From positions 1 to 40,165 of the IMG/VR virus record IMGVR_UViG_3300032677_000070: a DNA stretch of 40,165 nucleotides; one strand, 5' to 3'. Positions within the stretch are counted from its first letter, which is position 1. Each line of letters opens with the position of its first letter. The notes beneath the pieces are model-generated. The model had not been told where the DNA came from, did not search any database, and saw only the letters and a list, made by a program, of their open reading frames with translations. This document shows, in pieces, positions 17,659 through 26,541 of this stretch. Both the position numbers and the translations under genes were made by a program. Origin of the DNA: a virus.

Positions 17659-17697
17659 CCCCCGACCCACAACCCCCCATCCACCACAGGAGCAACC

Positions 17698-18219
17698 ATG
17701 CCCACCGTAGCAGCCAAGCCCACCACCCCCGGCCTCGGCCTTCCGATCGCCCCCGTCGCCCAGGGCATCGAGGGCCAGAACGACCTCCTCCTCGACGCCC
17801 TCCTCCACCTCTCCGCGAAGTCTGCCACCACGACCGCGGCCCCCGCCTATCCCGCCGTCGGAGACGCCTACATCGTCCCCGCCAGCGGCACGGGAGCCTT
17901 CGCCGGACAGACCAACAACGTGGCCCTCTGTCAGCCCCAGAGCATCAAGGACGGCGTCCCCTCCGCCGCCGTGAAGTGGGTGTTCCTCGCCCCCAAGCTG
18001 GGCATGACCGCCTTCTGCCAGGACACCGGCCTCGAATTCGCCTGGAGCGGGACCGCATGGGGCGTCAAGGGCAGCGGTGGCATCCAGGGCCCCCTCACCG
18101 CCCCCGCCAACTCCAGCGCCGCGGGCAAGGCCGGCCAGTGCTACTTCGACGCCTCCGGCCTCCTCTACATCTGCATCGCCACGAACACCTGGCGGAAATT
18201 CACGGGTGCCACCTTCTAG
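17698..18219 (+). CDS. DUF2793-like phage structural protein
   Basis: 173 aa from ATG 17698 with ACAGGAG upstream. The middle resembles DUF2793 proteins of phages and gene-transfer agents: a short helix (NDLLLDALLHLSAKS), then GDAYIVPASGTGAFAGQTNNVALCQ. KWVFLAPKLGMTAFCQDTGLEFAWSGTAWG completes the pattern of paired Trp/Gly beta hairpins. The C-terminus adds another beta unit (YFDASGLLYICIATNTWRKFTG). DUF2793 proteins are usually fibre- or capsid-associated. Its presence among cargo genes suggests a virion component expressed with them. Confidence 0.6.
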   Translation: MPTVAAKPTTPGLGLPIAPVAQGIEGQNDLLLDALLHLSAKSATTTAAPAYPAVGDAYIVPASGTGAFAGQTNNVALCQPQSIKDGVPSAAVKWVFLAPKLGMTAFCQDTGLEFAWSGTAWGVKGSGGIQGPLTAPANSSAAGKAGQCYFDASGLLYICIATNTWRKFTGATF

Positions 18220-18267
18220 GCCCTTGACGATCCCAATGTGAATGGTCACGTAGCCATGGAGGCCCGC

Positions 18268-18381
18268 ATGAGCCGAACCGCCCGCACCATCGGCAATCCC
18301 CTGGTGTGGGCGGGGCTGGCCCTGTGCCTCCCCGGCGCCCTGCTGATCCTGGTCGGACAGTGGTTCCAGGAGCGTGGCTGA
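18268..18381 (+). CDS. 37-aa single-span membrane peptide
   Basis: Starts at ATG 18268 with GGAGG five bases upstream (18258-18262); an in-frame ATG at 18256 has no site. The peptide has a basic N-terminus (MSRTARTIG), one hydrophobic span of about 20 residues (LVWAGLALCLPGALLILVG) and a short QWFQERG end. It lies between the DUF2793-like gene and the nuclease gene. The size and topology fit a holin-like, antiholin-like or other small membrane effector; nothing identifies which. Confidence 0.55.
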   Translation: MSRTARTIGNPLVWAGLALCLPGALLILVGQWFQERG

Positions 18382-18470
18382 TCGAAGGCCGCGCTACATC
18401 GCCCAACCCGGACCACCTCCCGACTGAGCACCGCCCCGCCAAGGGAATCTGGCTGGGCGGAGACACGCTG

Positions 18471-19112
18471 ATGGATCGCCTGAATGCCCTCTTTACCCTC
18501 GCCGAGCACCTCGCCCGCGATCCCGAGGCATCACGAGCCATCCAGAAGGCACAAGCCGAAACACGGCCCATCGAGAAGTCGGACTACGACCAGAACCGCC
18601 GCGGGCGGATCGTCCATGTCCACAACAAGGTGCTTCCGCGAGGACAGGAACAGCTACCTGCAGGGGTCGTACGGGGTGGAAAGACTGAAATCACGGCGTT
18701 GCTCAACAACACAGCCAAAGGGTTCTCGGCCGTGCGATTCGGCGATGTGGATACAAATCAAGCCATACGCATCCATGACGCCACTGGGTTCGAGGTGGAG
18801 GGATTCCACCACAGGATCGATAAGGCCGCCATCAACCATGTAAGGAAGCACCATGGTCCCGGGAACGAAGATGATCCCGCCCTGGAACCAGTCACTGACG
18901 ACGATATCCTTGCAATCCAATCCATCGTTGCGAATCCAGACCACATCGAACGGGGAGAGGACCAGGACACAGGACTACCCAGCATCATCTACACGAAGAA
19001 GATGGGCGACACATTCGTGATGGTCGAGGAAATCCGCTACGGCAGGCGAGAACTCGCCCTCAAGACACTGATGAAGCGCCGAGCAAAGAATGGCCCGGGA
19101 GGGAGGCCATGA
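18471..19112 (+). CDS. PBECR-type nuclease (Barnase/EndoU/ColicinE5/RelE-like), polyvalent-protein family
   Basis: 213 aa from ATG 18471 (GGAG eight bases upstream); the open frame extends further but overlaps the membrane-peptide gene. Residues 35-52 carry RGRIVHVHNK, a variant of the motif in the preceding cargo proteins. The C-terminal 100 residues look like a PBECR nuclease. Helix INHVRKHHG (121-129) has candidate catalytic His. ILAIQSIVANPDHIERG (146-162), then GLPSIIYTKKMGDTFVMVEEIRYGRRELALKTLMK (168-202) follow, with the paired strands and final K/R helix of the family. Such domains are RNases injected or made as phage effectors. The nuclease half is more AT-rich than the flanks. Which PBECR subfamily, and activity, are unproven. 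Confidence 0.65.
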   Translation: MDRLNALFTLAEHLARDPEASRAIQKAQAETRPIEKSDYDQNRRGRIVHVHNKVLPRGQEQLPAGVVRGGKTEITALLNNTAKGFSAVRFGDVDTNQAIRIHDATGFEVEGFHHRIDKAAINHVRKHHGPGNEDDPALEPVTDDDILAIQSIVANPDHIERGEDQDTGLPSIIYTKKMGDTFVMVEEIRYGRRELALKTLMKRRAKNGPGGRP

Positions 19113-19382
19113 CGCGAGTCTGTGCCTTGCGGCCCACCTCATACGCCCAAAGCGTTTCGGCTGGGGCTCCCCACCGGGCATGTAAAGGTTGGGGCCACTT
19201 GGGACCGAACGCAAGTCCTTACGCTCACGACCAAAGGGGGTTCCCGGTGAAGTCGGCGGCGATGTTATACCCTCCGACCCTACGCGCTGCGACCTACATT
19301 CGCCCGGAACACAGCGGGAGCGGGAACCAGAGTCAGGTTGAGCCCATCCCCACCAACCCGCAAGCCCCTTTGTGAGCACCAC
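19113..19382 (+). other. Apparently non-coding gap between nuclease and helicase genes
   Basis: About 270 bases. A plus-strand open frame overlaps the previous stop by ATGA (19109-19375, 88 aa). Its product (Pro/Ala/Ser-rich, no hydrophobic core pattern) and lack of a ribosome site do not look like a gene. Base composition is less GC-biased than the neighbours. It probably holds a promoter or the remains of a gene, but I see no clear -35/-10 pair. Confidence 0.4.
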
Positions 19383-22300
19383 ATGACCCAGCCCATCCAA
19401 TTCCGCGACGCCGCCGGCAACGACCTCGACTGGAGGATCGTCGGGTGGTCGGCTGTCATCGCCCCCAAGCCCATCACCACCCCGGACATCGACGGTGCCG
19501 CGGACCAGGCGGAACCCCCGGGCCGGATCCGCAAGGGCACCGAGGCCCCCAGCTACAAGCGCGGGCGACTGGTGTTCCAGGGGATCCCTGTGGTCATCGA
19601 GAACCCCAAGGGGAGCGTGCGGAGGGGATATGGGCCGGATGGGAAGCCGTGGGCGAACGAACTGCAGGCGCACTATGGCTTCATCGCCCGCACCTTCGGC
19701 CAGGACGGCGACGGGGTGGACGTATTCGTAGGCCCGGACCCCGACAGCGACTTCGTGCTCATCATCCACCAGGTGGACCCAGCCACCGGCCAACCGGACG
19801 AGGACAAGGTGTGCCTCGGGTTCTCGAGCGCCCTAGCCGCCAAGACGGCCTACATGGGGAGCTACCAGAAGGGCTGGAAGGGCATGGGGTCCGTCACCCC
19901 AACCACGGTCCAGGGGCTGAAAGACTGGATCGCGGACGGCCAGACCGACCGCCAGATCCTGAAATCCGAGCCCGATGCCGACGGGTGCCGCTGGATCACC
20001 GTCCACCACGGCGGAGGCGAGGGCCAGGCCATCAAGGTCATGCCGGCCCAGGGCCACAAGGGCACCTGGCGGGTGGTCGGTGGCGCCGGTGGGAGCCTCA
20101 ACGGCCTCCGACTGCACGGACTCAAGAGCCCCGAGGAATACCAGAAGGAGGCCAAGGAGCGCCGCCAGCAGCAGAGCCTCGAGAAGAAGAAGCGCCAGCA
20201 GGACATGACCCCCGAGGAGCGCCACGCGGACAACGCGCTCGAGAAAGAAACCAAATCGAAGAACAAAGAGGTCCGGAAGAAGGCGGAGACTGCCTTCGCA
20301 GACAAGGTGCTGGGCCCCGAGCAGGGCAGCCTGCTGGGCGATGACGGGGAGCCCACGCCCGATGACCCCAAGGCCCAGGCCGAACACCACCGGGAGCGCC
20401 TGAAGGCAGCCCACATGGCCGTGCGCGAGGCCCAGAAGAAGCTGGTCCTCGACGTCGAGGCCCGGGTCCAGGCCGGCATCCCCACCATCGGGGGCTTCGC
20501 GCCCCACGGGCTGGACATCGATGATCTGGTCTCCGAGGCGGATCCCAAGGGCCCTGGCTACCAGCGGGCCCTGGCCAAGCGGGCGGAAATGTGCGGCCTG
20601 ACGGCGGACAAGCTGGCGGAGCAGATCGCAGACATCAAGGAGCGCCGGAACGCCGGGGAGGGGAAGCCCAGCCCCGCGGAGCCCGAACAGGCCAAGGATG
20701 GGGAGAAAACGGCCCTGCCAGGCATGGAGGGCGCCGTAGGAAAGGACGACCACGAGACGAAGAAGGCAGCCAACATCGAGGCCCACAAGGCCGGGAAGGA
20801 AATCCAAGCCCACAAGGCCGCGGCCACCCGGGAGGCCGTGAAGGAGGTCATCAAGAAGAACGAGAACCTGGCAGCGCTCCTGCAGGCCCGGAAGGAACTG
20901 CGGGCCGTCTATAAGGCCGCCACCCCGGAGGCCAAGGAGCGGGTGTTCGCCGAGGGGTTCCAGATGGCCGTCGGGGAGGGCGACACCGCCGCGCTCGAGC
21001 AGGACGTCTATCAGCAGATGCTCACCAACAACGTCGTGGGCTTCCTGCGGGAAGTCGGGGAAGCCTATCCCGAGGGAGAGCCCCTGGACCGCTTCGACCC
21101 CAAGGCCATGGAGGGCTTGCACGCCACCCGCGGGGCCGCTGCCTTCGACGCCCTGCACGAGATCGCCCTGGCGGCCGTGGGCCAGGGGATGATCGAGCGC
21201 GACGTCGTGGAGGCCCTGGGCCCGGAGGGTGCCGCCCAGCTAGTGGGCCGGGGCATCCGGAGGGAGTTCAGCCCGGAGGACCAGGCGTCCATCCTCGAAG
21301 CCCTGGAGCACCACCACCTGAAAGAACAAGAGGCCCTGCCCGGCGTCGTGGACGAGGCCCAGGCACTGAAGGCCGAAGCCAACCGCCTCCGGGCGGACCT
21401 GGCGGAGAACCCCCGCGACCTGACCATGGCCGTGGAGATGCAGAAGAACCGCCTGGCCACCTTGAAGGAAGCCCGACGGACCCTGGGAGGAGCACTGGGC
21501 CGCCTCGAGGCCCGGGCAGCCCTGATCGCCGATCTGCAGCGGGGCAAGGACCAGGACATGATGACCCTCCCCCTGGGGAAGATGACCCCGGAGAAGGCGG
21601 TCCAGACCGCGGCCTCCATGGGCATGAAGGAGGGCGACTACAAGATCGACCACGAGAGCGGCGAGGCCGTGATCCACATGAACCCGCAGGGCCAGGACCG
21701 CCTGGTGCAGCCGGTGGACATGGCGGCCACCCACGAGCGGGACCTGGCCCTGGCCATCAAGGGCGGCCAGCTTGACACGCCCGGATACCTCCCCAAAGGC
21801 TTCGCCGATCGCACCGACAGCCGATACGACCACCCCATCCAGGAGGCCCCCCAGTTCCGCAAGCGCCTCCAGGTGACCGACGGCATGAGCCCCACGGAGG
21901 TCCACGACGCCCTGGCGGACCATGTTGGGGCCCGGATCGCCGATGGGGAGCGCCCCTCGGACATCCTGAACGACGTCATGTCGGGAACCTTCATGGCGGA
22001 CAGCGTCCACGAGGGAGCGATGAAGGACTACGTCGACACCCTGCAGCAGGTGTTTCCCCTCCAGGAGCAGGTGAAGGACAAGGACGGGAAGCCGGTCGTC
22101 CAGAAGGCCGAGGACGGCACCGAATATCCCAAGATGCGCCTCCGCACGATGGAGGAACTGGCCCCCCACTTCGACAAGATGCTGGACGCCTACCTGACCA
22201 AGCAGGGCGTGGCCGGCGACGCGGCACTGTCCCGCCAGCGCGTGGATGCCGACCACCCAGACTTCGCCGAGGCGGTCCACCGATCGCTGGCGGAGGACCC

Positions 22301-24785
22301 CCGGACGGTCGCCGCATTTACCCCTCCCGGGGAACTCACACCCGAGCACCAAAGCCACATCCGCGACTACTTCTACCGGGAAATCAAGGGCGTGGACCCC
22401 GAGGCCCATCGCGCCAAGGCTGAATCCCAGGTGGACGGCCCCCCCGACAAGGCCGGCGAGGAACCCAAGCCGAAGGCCGCAGCCCAGACCAAAGACGAGA
22501 AGGTCCACACCCGCGCCATGGAGATCGCCGGCCCCCAGCCGGAGGAATGGGAAGTGGATATGTTCGGGGAGCAGACCCACTCCCCCGTCTGGGTCGACTG
22601 GAAGGCCCGCTATGACGGCGCCAAGGAGGCCGCGGAGAACGGCCAGGACGGCGACCTCGAGGCCAACACCAGCACCTACATCGCCCCCAGTGGGCAGAAG
22701 GTCCAGGCGTCGGCCGCGGCCCCCCAGGTCGAGGACAGCCCATGGGCGCAGTATGTCCAGGCCATGGGAGGGCTGAAGCAGGCCCAGGCCGCGGTCCAGG
22801 ACAGCATGAAGGGAGCCTTTGCCCAGCGGTTCAAGGCCCAGCACGAGCGCCTCACCGGCAAGGGCCTGAAGCTGGGCCAGACAGACCTCGCGCACCGGGA
22901 GCGGTTCATCGGCGCCACCATGGACCCCGACAAGTTGGCGGCCATGCGGAAGAACCAGGCCAGCCTCGCCACGGGCCTCCGGAAGCGCGACTCCCGCGGC
23001 CGTCTCCAGGAAGGCGCCGTGGCCGACATGATGGAGGAGGCCCGGAAGAAGCGCCAGGCAGCCCTCCAGGGCCAGGCACCCCTATTCGAGAAGGAGGAGG
23101 AGCCCGGCCTGCGCCCCACCCTCGGCCCCACCCTCGAGGCCCAGATCCGAGCCCACATCCCGGGCCTGGCCGTTGCCTTCGAAGGAATTCGGCGGGGGAT
23201 GAACGTCCACGAGAAGGTGGCGATGGACGGCGACAAGAAGGTCCAGCAGCGGGCCATCCGAGCCATCATCCACCTGCAGCGCCAGGGGCTCTTCCTCGGC
23301 GCCGGATCCGGCAAGACGCCGATCATGCTGGGGAGCCTCACGGAACTCCACCACAGCGGGAAGGTCAAGAAGTCCATCCTGGCGGTGCCCAGCATCGTGC
23401 AGAAGCAGTTCGGGGCAGAAGCCATCCGGTTCATCGACCCCAACAGTGGCTTCCATGTCCACGCCCAGCCGGGCGAGAGCTATGAGGAGCGCCTCCGGGC
23501 CTACCAGGACCCCGACAAGCACGCCGTGGTCGTCACCCACCAGAGCCTGCGGGATGACACCCTGCACATCCTGGGCGACCACCTGGGCATGGACCCCGAG
23601 CGGACCCACGACTGGGCCATGAGCGTGCCCAAGGACAAACTGGCCAACACCGTGAAGGAAGCATTCGCCAAGGCCGGCATCGACTTCCAGGCCCTCATGG
23701 TGGACGAGGCCCACGGGGCCCTGGACCGACTCGGGAAGGAGGACAGCACCTTCTCCCGCATCATGGACGCCCACAGCCGGAACGTCTCCCACATGGTCAT
23801 GGCCACGGCCGACCCCATGAAGAACGACGTCTCCGAGATTTACAGCGACCTGAACCACCTGGACCCCCACAACTACCCCGACGAGGGCAAGGACGAGTTC
23901 ATGCGCCGGTTTGGCGGGGACGCCGAACTGTGCAAGCGCAGCCTGGCCCAGCAGCTGACCCGCTACTGGACCAACGGCCGCGTCACCCTCCCCAAAGAGG
24001 CCCACCGGGTGGATGACGGGATCGAACTCGAGCCCCACCAGCACGAGGCCGTGGCCAAGGTCGACATGGCCGTGGGCAAGCTCCGGACGGGCGCCGAGGG
24101 CGAGGAACGCCTGAAGTGGGCCAAGGAACTGGCCCCGGAAGCCTTCGAAGGCCATCCCGAGGGCGACCATGAGGCCATCGCCAAGATGGTGGCCCGCAGC
24201 GTGGGCACCTTCCGCGAGTCGGCCATGAACCGGATCATCAACCTGGACCCCGCCGGCGGGAAGATGATCGCAGCCGTGAAGCAGGCCAAGGACGCGAAGG
24301 CCGAGGGCAAGCCCATGGTCATCTTTGCCCGGAACCTGGGCGCCGTGGCCTCCCTGCACAAGAACCTCGAGGCCGCGGGCCTGAAGGTGGCCAGCCTCAC
24401 CGGCAAGGACTCCAGCAAGAACAAGGGCGAGAAGGTGTCGGCCTACCAGCGGGGCGAGAACGATGTGATCGTGATGAGCGACGCCGGCGCCGTCGGGGCC
24501 AACCTGCAGGAAGGCAAGATCCTGGTGAACTATGACCAGGCGAACACGGCCATGCTGATGAACCAGAGGCAGGCCCGGATCAACCGGATCGGCCAGACCG
24601 ACAACGTGGAGATCCGGCACCTGCTGGCGAACCACAGCTGGGAGAAGCAGAACACCGAGCGCGTGAAGCGGAAGGATACCCTGGGGGCCGTGTTCCAGAG
24701 CCCCGAGGGCTTCCTGGACGACACCGGCCTCGCCGGCGACCTCCGCGAGATCCGGGCCCGCAGGAACCAGGAGAGAGTGGCATGA
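19383..24785 (+). CDS. 1800-aa polyvalent protein: inorganic-pyrophosphatase-like domain plus SNF2-type helicase
   Basis: The start is taken as ATG 19383, where the folded sequence begins; ATG 19338 is possible and neither has a strong site. Residues 45-185 match the InPase domain of polyvalent proteins: IPVVIENPKGSVRRG, AHYGFIARTFGQDGDGVDVFVG (Asp-rich metal site), then a LAAKTAYMGSYQKGW helix. About 215-245 holds WRVVGGAGGSLNGLRL, then a long helical middle. Residues 1290-1780 form a superfamily 2 helicase. They show Walker A GAGSGKT (about 1305), a DEAH box VDEAHG (about 1440), MATADPMKN, and motif VI QRQARINRIGQ (about 1728), as in SNF2 proteins. Such fusions are proposed to enter the host with phage DNA and protect or remodel it. 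Overlaps the next gene by ATGA. Confidence 0.8.
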   Translation: MTQPIQFRDAAGNDLDWRIVGWSAVIAPKPITTPDIDGAADQAEPPGRIRKGTEAPSYKRGRLVFQGIPVVIENPKGSVRRGYGPDGKPWANELQAHYGFIARTFGQDGDGVDVFVGPDPDSDFVLIIHQVDPATGQPDEDKVCLGFSSALAAKTAYMGSYQKGWKGMGSVTPTTVQGLKDWIADGQTDRQILKSEPDADGCRWITVHHGGGEGQAIKVMPAQGHKGTWRVVGGAGGSLNGLRLHGLKSPEEYQKEAKERRQQQSLEKKKRQQDMTPEERHADNALEKETKSKNKEVRKKAETAFADKVLGPEQGSLLGDDGEPTPDDPKAQAEHHRERLKAAHMAVREAQKKLVLDVEARVQAGIPTIGGFAPHGLDIDDLVSEADPKGPGYQRALAKRAEMCGLTADKLAEQIADIKERRNAGEGKPSPAEPEQAKDGEKTALPGMEGAVGKDDHETKKAANIEAHKAGKEIQAHKAAATREAVKEVIKKNENLAALLQARKELRAVYKAATPEAKERVFAEGFQMAVGEGDTAALEQDVYQQMLTNNVVGFLREVGEAYPEGEPLDRFDPKAMEGLHATRGAAAFDALHEIALAAVGQGMIERDVVEALGPEGAAQLVGRGIRREFSPEDQASILEALEHHHLKEQEALPGVVDEAQALKAEANRLRADLAENPRDLTMAVEMQKNRLATLKEARRTLGGALGRLEARAALIADLQRGKDQDMMTLPLGKMTPEKAVQTAASMGMKEGDYKIDHESGEAVIHMNPQGQDRLVQPVDMAATHERDLALAIKGGQLDTPGYLPKGFADRTDSRYDHPIQEAPQFRKRLQVTDGMSPTEVHDALADHVGARIADGERPSDILNDVMSGTFMADSVHEGAMKDYVDTLQQVFPLQEQVKDKDGKPVVQKAEDGTEYPKMRLRTMEELAPHFDKMLDAYLTKQGVAGDAALSRQRVDADHPDFAEAVHRSLAEDPRTVAAFTPPGELTPEHQSHIRDYFYREIKGVDPEAHRAKAESQVDGPPDKAGEEPKPKAAAQTKDEKVHTRAMEIAGPQPEEWEVDMFGEQTHSPVWVDWKARYDGAKEAAENGQDGDLEANTSTYIAPSGQKVQASAAAPQVEDSPWAQYVQAMGGLKQAQAAVQDSMKGAFAQRFKAQHERLTGKGLKLGQTDLAHRERFIGATMDPDKLAAMRKNQASLATGLRKRDSRGRLQEGAVADMMEEARKKRQAALQGQAPLFEKEEEPGLRPTLGPTLEAQIRAHIPGLAVAFEGIRRGMNVHEKVAMDGDKKVQQRAIRAIIHLQRQGLFLGAGSGKTPIMLGSLTELHHSGKVKKSILAVPSIVQKQFGAEAIRFIDPNSGFHVHAQPGESYEERLRAYQDPDKHAVVVTHQSLRDDTLHILGDHLGMDPERTHDWAMSVPKDKLANTVKEAFAKAGIDFQALMVDEAHGALDRLGKEDSTFSRIMDAHSRNVSHMVMATADPMKNDVSEIYSDLNHLDPHNYPDEGKDEFMRRFGGDAELCKRSLAQQLTRYWTNGRVTLPKEAHRVDDGIELEPHQHEAVAKVDMAVGKLRTGAEGEERLKWAKELAPEAFEGHPEGDHEAIAKMVARSVGTFRESAMNRIINLDPAGGKMIAAVKQAKDAKAEGKPMVIFARNLGAVASLHKNLEAAGLKVASLTGKDSSKNKGEKVSAYQRGENDVIVMSDAGAVGANLQEGKILVNYDQANTAMLMNQRQARINRIGQTDNVEIRHLLANHSWEKQNTERVKRKDTLGAVFQSPEGFLDDTGLAGDLREIRARRNQERVA

Positions 24786-25102
24786 GCACCCAGACCCCCC
24801 AGCCAGCCGCCAAGGACCCCCAGCAGCCCCAGGAGGGCCAGGAGGAGGCCCAGGCCACCCTCGACCCCATGGAGGAGGCCCGCCACCTGCTGGCCGGTAT
24901 CGAGGCGGACATCCAGGGTGGTCAGGCGGAACTCGCCCGGACCCTCCACGAAGGCCACGAGCATTTCCGCAAGGGCATGGAGAAGGCCACCAAGGGCCTC
25001 CAGGACGAGGATCTGGACAACTGGACGCACCAGGCCGCGGCCCTGGCGAGGGTCCAGGACGCCACCGCGGGGGTCAAAATGCCATCCGAGGACAAAAGTT
25101 GA
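24782..25102 (+). CDS. Small helical protein coupled to the polyvalent helicase
   Basis: 106 aa; ATG 24782 overlaps the helicase stop by four bases, so translation is probably coupled. Residues 1-28 are Pro/Gln/Glu-rich and disordered; 30-100 are helical and charged (DPMEEARHLLAGIEADI, HEGHEHFRKGMEKATKGL). No family recognised. An accessory or chaperone-like partner of the helicase is a guess from the overlap only. Confidence 0.6.
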   Translation: MSTQTPQPAAKDPQQPQEGQEEAQATLDPMEEARHLLAGIEADIQGGQAELARTLHEGHEHFRKGMEKATKGLQDEDLDNWTHQAAALARVQDATAGVKMPSEDKS

Positions 25103-25207
25103 GGTAGGTCGAAAAAAACTTCAACGATTCGGAGTATTAGGGATGGACAATGGTGCGCGACGCCCCATTCTGACTGTGCGCCCCGAAAAGCGCCCACAGG
25201 AGCCCAC

Positions 25208-25477
25208 ATGAACAACACCGAGTTCAACGCCCTAGTCGCCGGTGACCTGGTGCGGGTCATCAAGTCCGGCAAGGTCTACCGGACCCGCACGGTCGTCACC
25301 CTGGCCCAGAAGCAGGAGCAGAACGAGCGCTTCGCTGCCGGCACCAGCACCTGCCGCTGGGACCGGATGGAGCGCAACTCCACCGACTTCCTCATGCAGC
25401 GCGACGGCAAGGACTTCGGCCCCATCCGCGACCTCAAGCCTGAGAACATCGAGCGAGTGGACGGGGGTGCGAAGTGA
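25208..25477 (+). CDS. Small phage protein of unknown function
   Basis: 89 aa from ATG 25208 with CACAGGAG upstream. Residues 10-35 form a small beta barrel-like start (VAGDLVRVIKSGKVYRTRTVVTL), then a charged region and a C-terminal FGPIRDLKPENIERV strand-helix. The style is an SH3-like or KOW-like nucleic-acid binding fold, but I recognise no family. It heads a run of five genes joined by 4-base overlaps. Confidence 0.6.
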   Translation: MNNTEFNALVAGDLVRVIKSGKVYRTRTVVTLAQKQEQNERFAAGTSTCRWDRMERNSTDFLMQRDGKDFGPIRDLKPENIERVDGGAK

Positions 25478-25752
25478 GCCCCGTCGAGAAACTGATCTCC
25501 GACGCCGCCAAGGCCAACATGAGCATCAAGTGGGAGGAGCCCTACAAGGTGGAGATCCGCCGGCGGGGCAGCGACCGCCCGGTGATCATCTACCTCAAGG
25601 GCCTCGACGCCTTCGACTGGGCCTTCCAGGTCCCCGCCCCCAAAGGGCCCTCCCCCAAGACCATCCGCACCATCCAGGGGGTTCGCACCGCCCTCGCCCT
25701 CACACCCAAGAACGACGATGGCTATGCCGAGCGCATGCAGGGGGTCCAATGA
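25474..25752 (+). CDS. Small phage protein of unknown function
   Basis: 92 aa; GTG 25474 overlaps the preceding stop as GTGA. N-terminal helix (VEKLISDAAKANM), then beta strands (YKVEIRRRGSDRPVIIYLKG) and a Pro/Lys-rich segment ending in a helix. Basic and compact. No family recognised. Confidence 0.55.
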   Translation: MSPVEKLISDAAKANMSIKWEEPYKVEIRRRGSDRPVIIYLKGLDAFDWAFQVPAPKGPSPKTIRTIQGVRTALALTPKNDDGYAERMQGVQ

Positions 25753-26030
25753 GCACCCACGCCCCAGGCCCCTGGATCGCCCTGCCGGAAGCCTTCCTGC
25801 ACCAGACCAGGATCATGAACGAGAACAGGGAGACGGTCGCCGTCGTCCCCGTCTGGACCGACGGCACCGAGAACGAGCACATCATCGAGGCCGCGCCGGA
25901 CATGCTCAAGGCCCTCCAGACCATCGAGAGGATCGTGCTGGACGACTACACCATCGAGGAAACCATCAACGGGAAGGCCATCCTGCTCCAGATTCGGAAC
26001 GCCGTCGCCGCGGCCGAAGGGAGGGGATGA
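25749..26030 (+). CDS. Small phage protein of unknown function
   Basis: 93 aa from ATG 25749, ATGA overlap with the preceding stop. It starts THAPGPWIALPEAF and contains ENRETVAVVPVW, EHIIEAAPDMLKALQTIERIV and a final ILLQIRNAVAAAEG helix. The N-terminal PGPW followed later by AAPdMLkAL is a pattern common in small phage proteins of unknown function, which supports a real gene. Confidence 0.65.
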   Translation: MSTHAPGPWIALPEAFLHQTRIMNENRETVAVVPVWTDGTENEHIIEAAPDMLKALQTIERIVLDDYTIEETINGKAILLQIRNAVAAAEGRG

Positions 26031-26323
26031 TGGACATCGCCACCCTCAGCCAGACCACCTACGCCTGCCCGCAGGCCATCTACGACGCCGTGCAGCACGC
26101 CATGCGCGAAGGAACCGTGGAGATGGTTTTCCAACGGGCCCCCACCTACGCCGTGCCAGAGATGCCTGTCGATGCCGGGCCCATCATCTACACGCTGGTC
26201 ACCCTCTGGTGGCCCACCTTGCCGAAGAAGGACGACCGATGGATGCCGTGCAAGATGCTCCGCTGGCAGGTGCCGGCCATCGGCGGGGGAACCCGCATCG
26301 TCGGATACGGACCCGCCCGATGA
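26027..26323 (+). CDS. Small phage protein of unknown function
   Basis: 98 aa from ATG 26027 (or the adjacent ATG 26030, which has better spacing from GGGAGGGG). The protein is mixed alpha/beta with several Trp and Cys (TLWWPTLPKKDDRWMPCKMLRW). No family recognised. Coupled to both neighbours by 4-base overlaps. Confidence 0.55.
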   Translation: MMDIATLSQTTYACPQAIYDAVQHAMREGTVEMVFQRAPTYAVPEMPVDAGPIIYTLVTLWWPTLPKKDDRWMPCKMLRWQVPAIGGGTRIVGYGPAR

Positions 26324-26538
26324 ACACCGTCCTGCCAGCCGGACCATACTCCGACCTCGCCAAGCACACGGGGGGCGTCGCCAAGCTGGCGGAGGCCCTG
26401 CATGTGGACCGCAAGACGATCCGCACCGCAGCTGTCGCAGGCCGATGGCTCACGGGCGAACCAGGGGCACGCCTGAAGGCCCTGTGCCACGCCTACAAGG
26501 TCACGATCCCGGAAGGGATGAAACCAGACTGGGTCTGA
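26320..26538 (+). CDS. Helix-turn-helix DNA-binding protein (Cro-like)
   Basis: 72 aa from ATG 26320, ATGA overlap with the preceding stop. Residues 18-41 (GGVAKLAEALHVDRKTIRTAAVAG) fit a helix-turn-helix with the Ala and Gly-to-His turn of Cro/C1-type regulators. Residues 48-62 (PGARLKALCHAYKV) form the following helix. As the last gene of its operon it is a candidate regulator of the adjacent minus-strand island. No cognate repressor gene is seen beside it. Confidence 0.6.
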   Translation: MNTVLPAGPYSDLAKHTGGVAKLAEALHVDRKTIRTAAVAGRWLTGEPGARLKALCHAYKVTIPEGMKPDWV

Positions 26539-26541
26539 GCC

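Noticed and set aside
19109-19375. 88-aa plus-strand ORF after the nuclease gene
   Set aside because: The ATGA overlap is suggestive, but composition is not protein-like and no ribosome site or folded pattern is seen.
19833-24635. Several long minus-strand ORFs opposite the helicase gene
   Set aside because: They are antisense shadows typical of high-GC coding DNA; products are Gly/Leu/Val-rich without known motifs.
25098-25125. Inverted repeat GTTGAGGT / ACTTCAAC after the small helicase-linked gene
   Set aside because: The stem has a G-U pair and a 12-base loop with no T run, so it is too weak to call a terminator.
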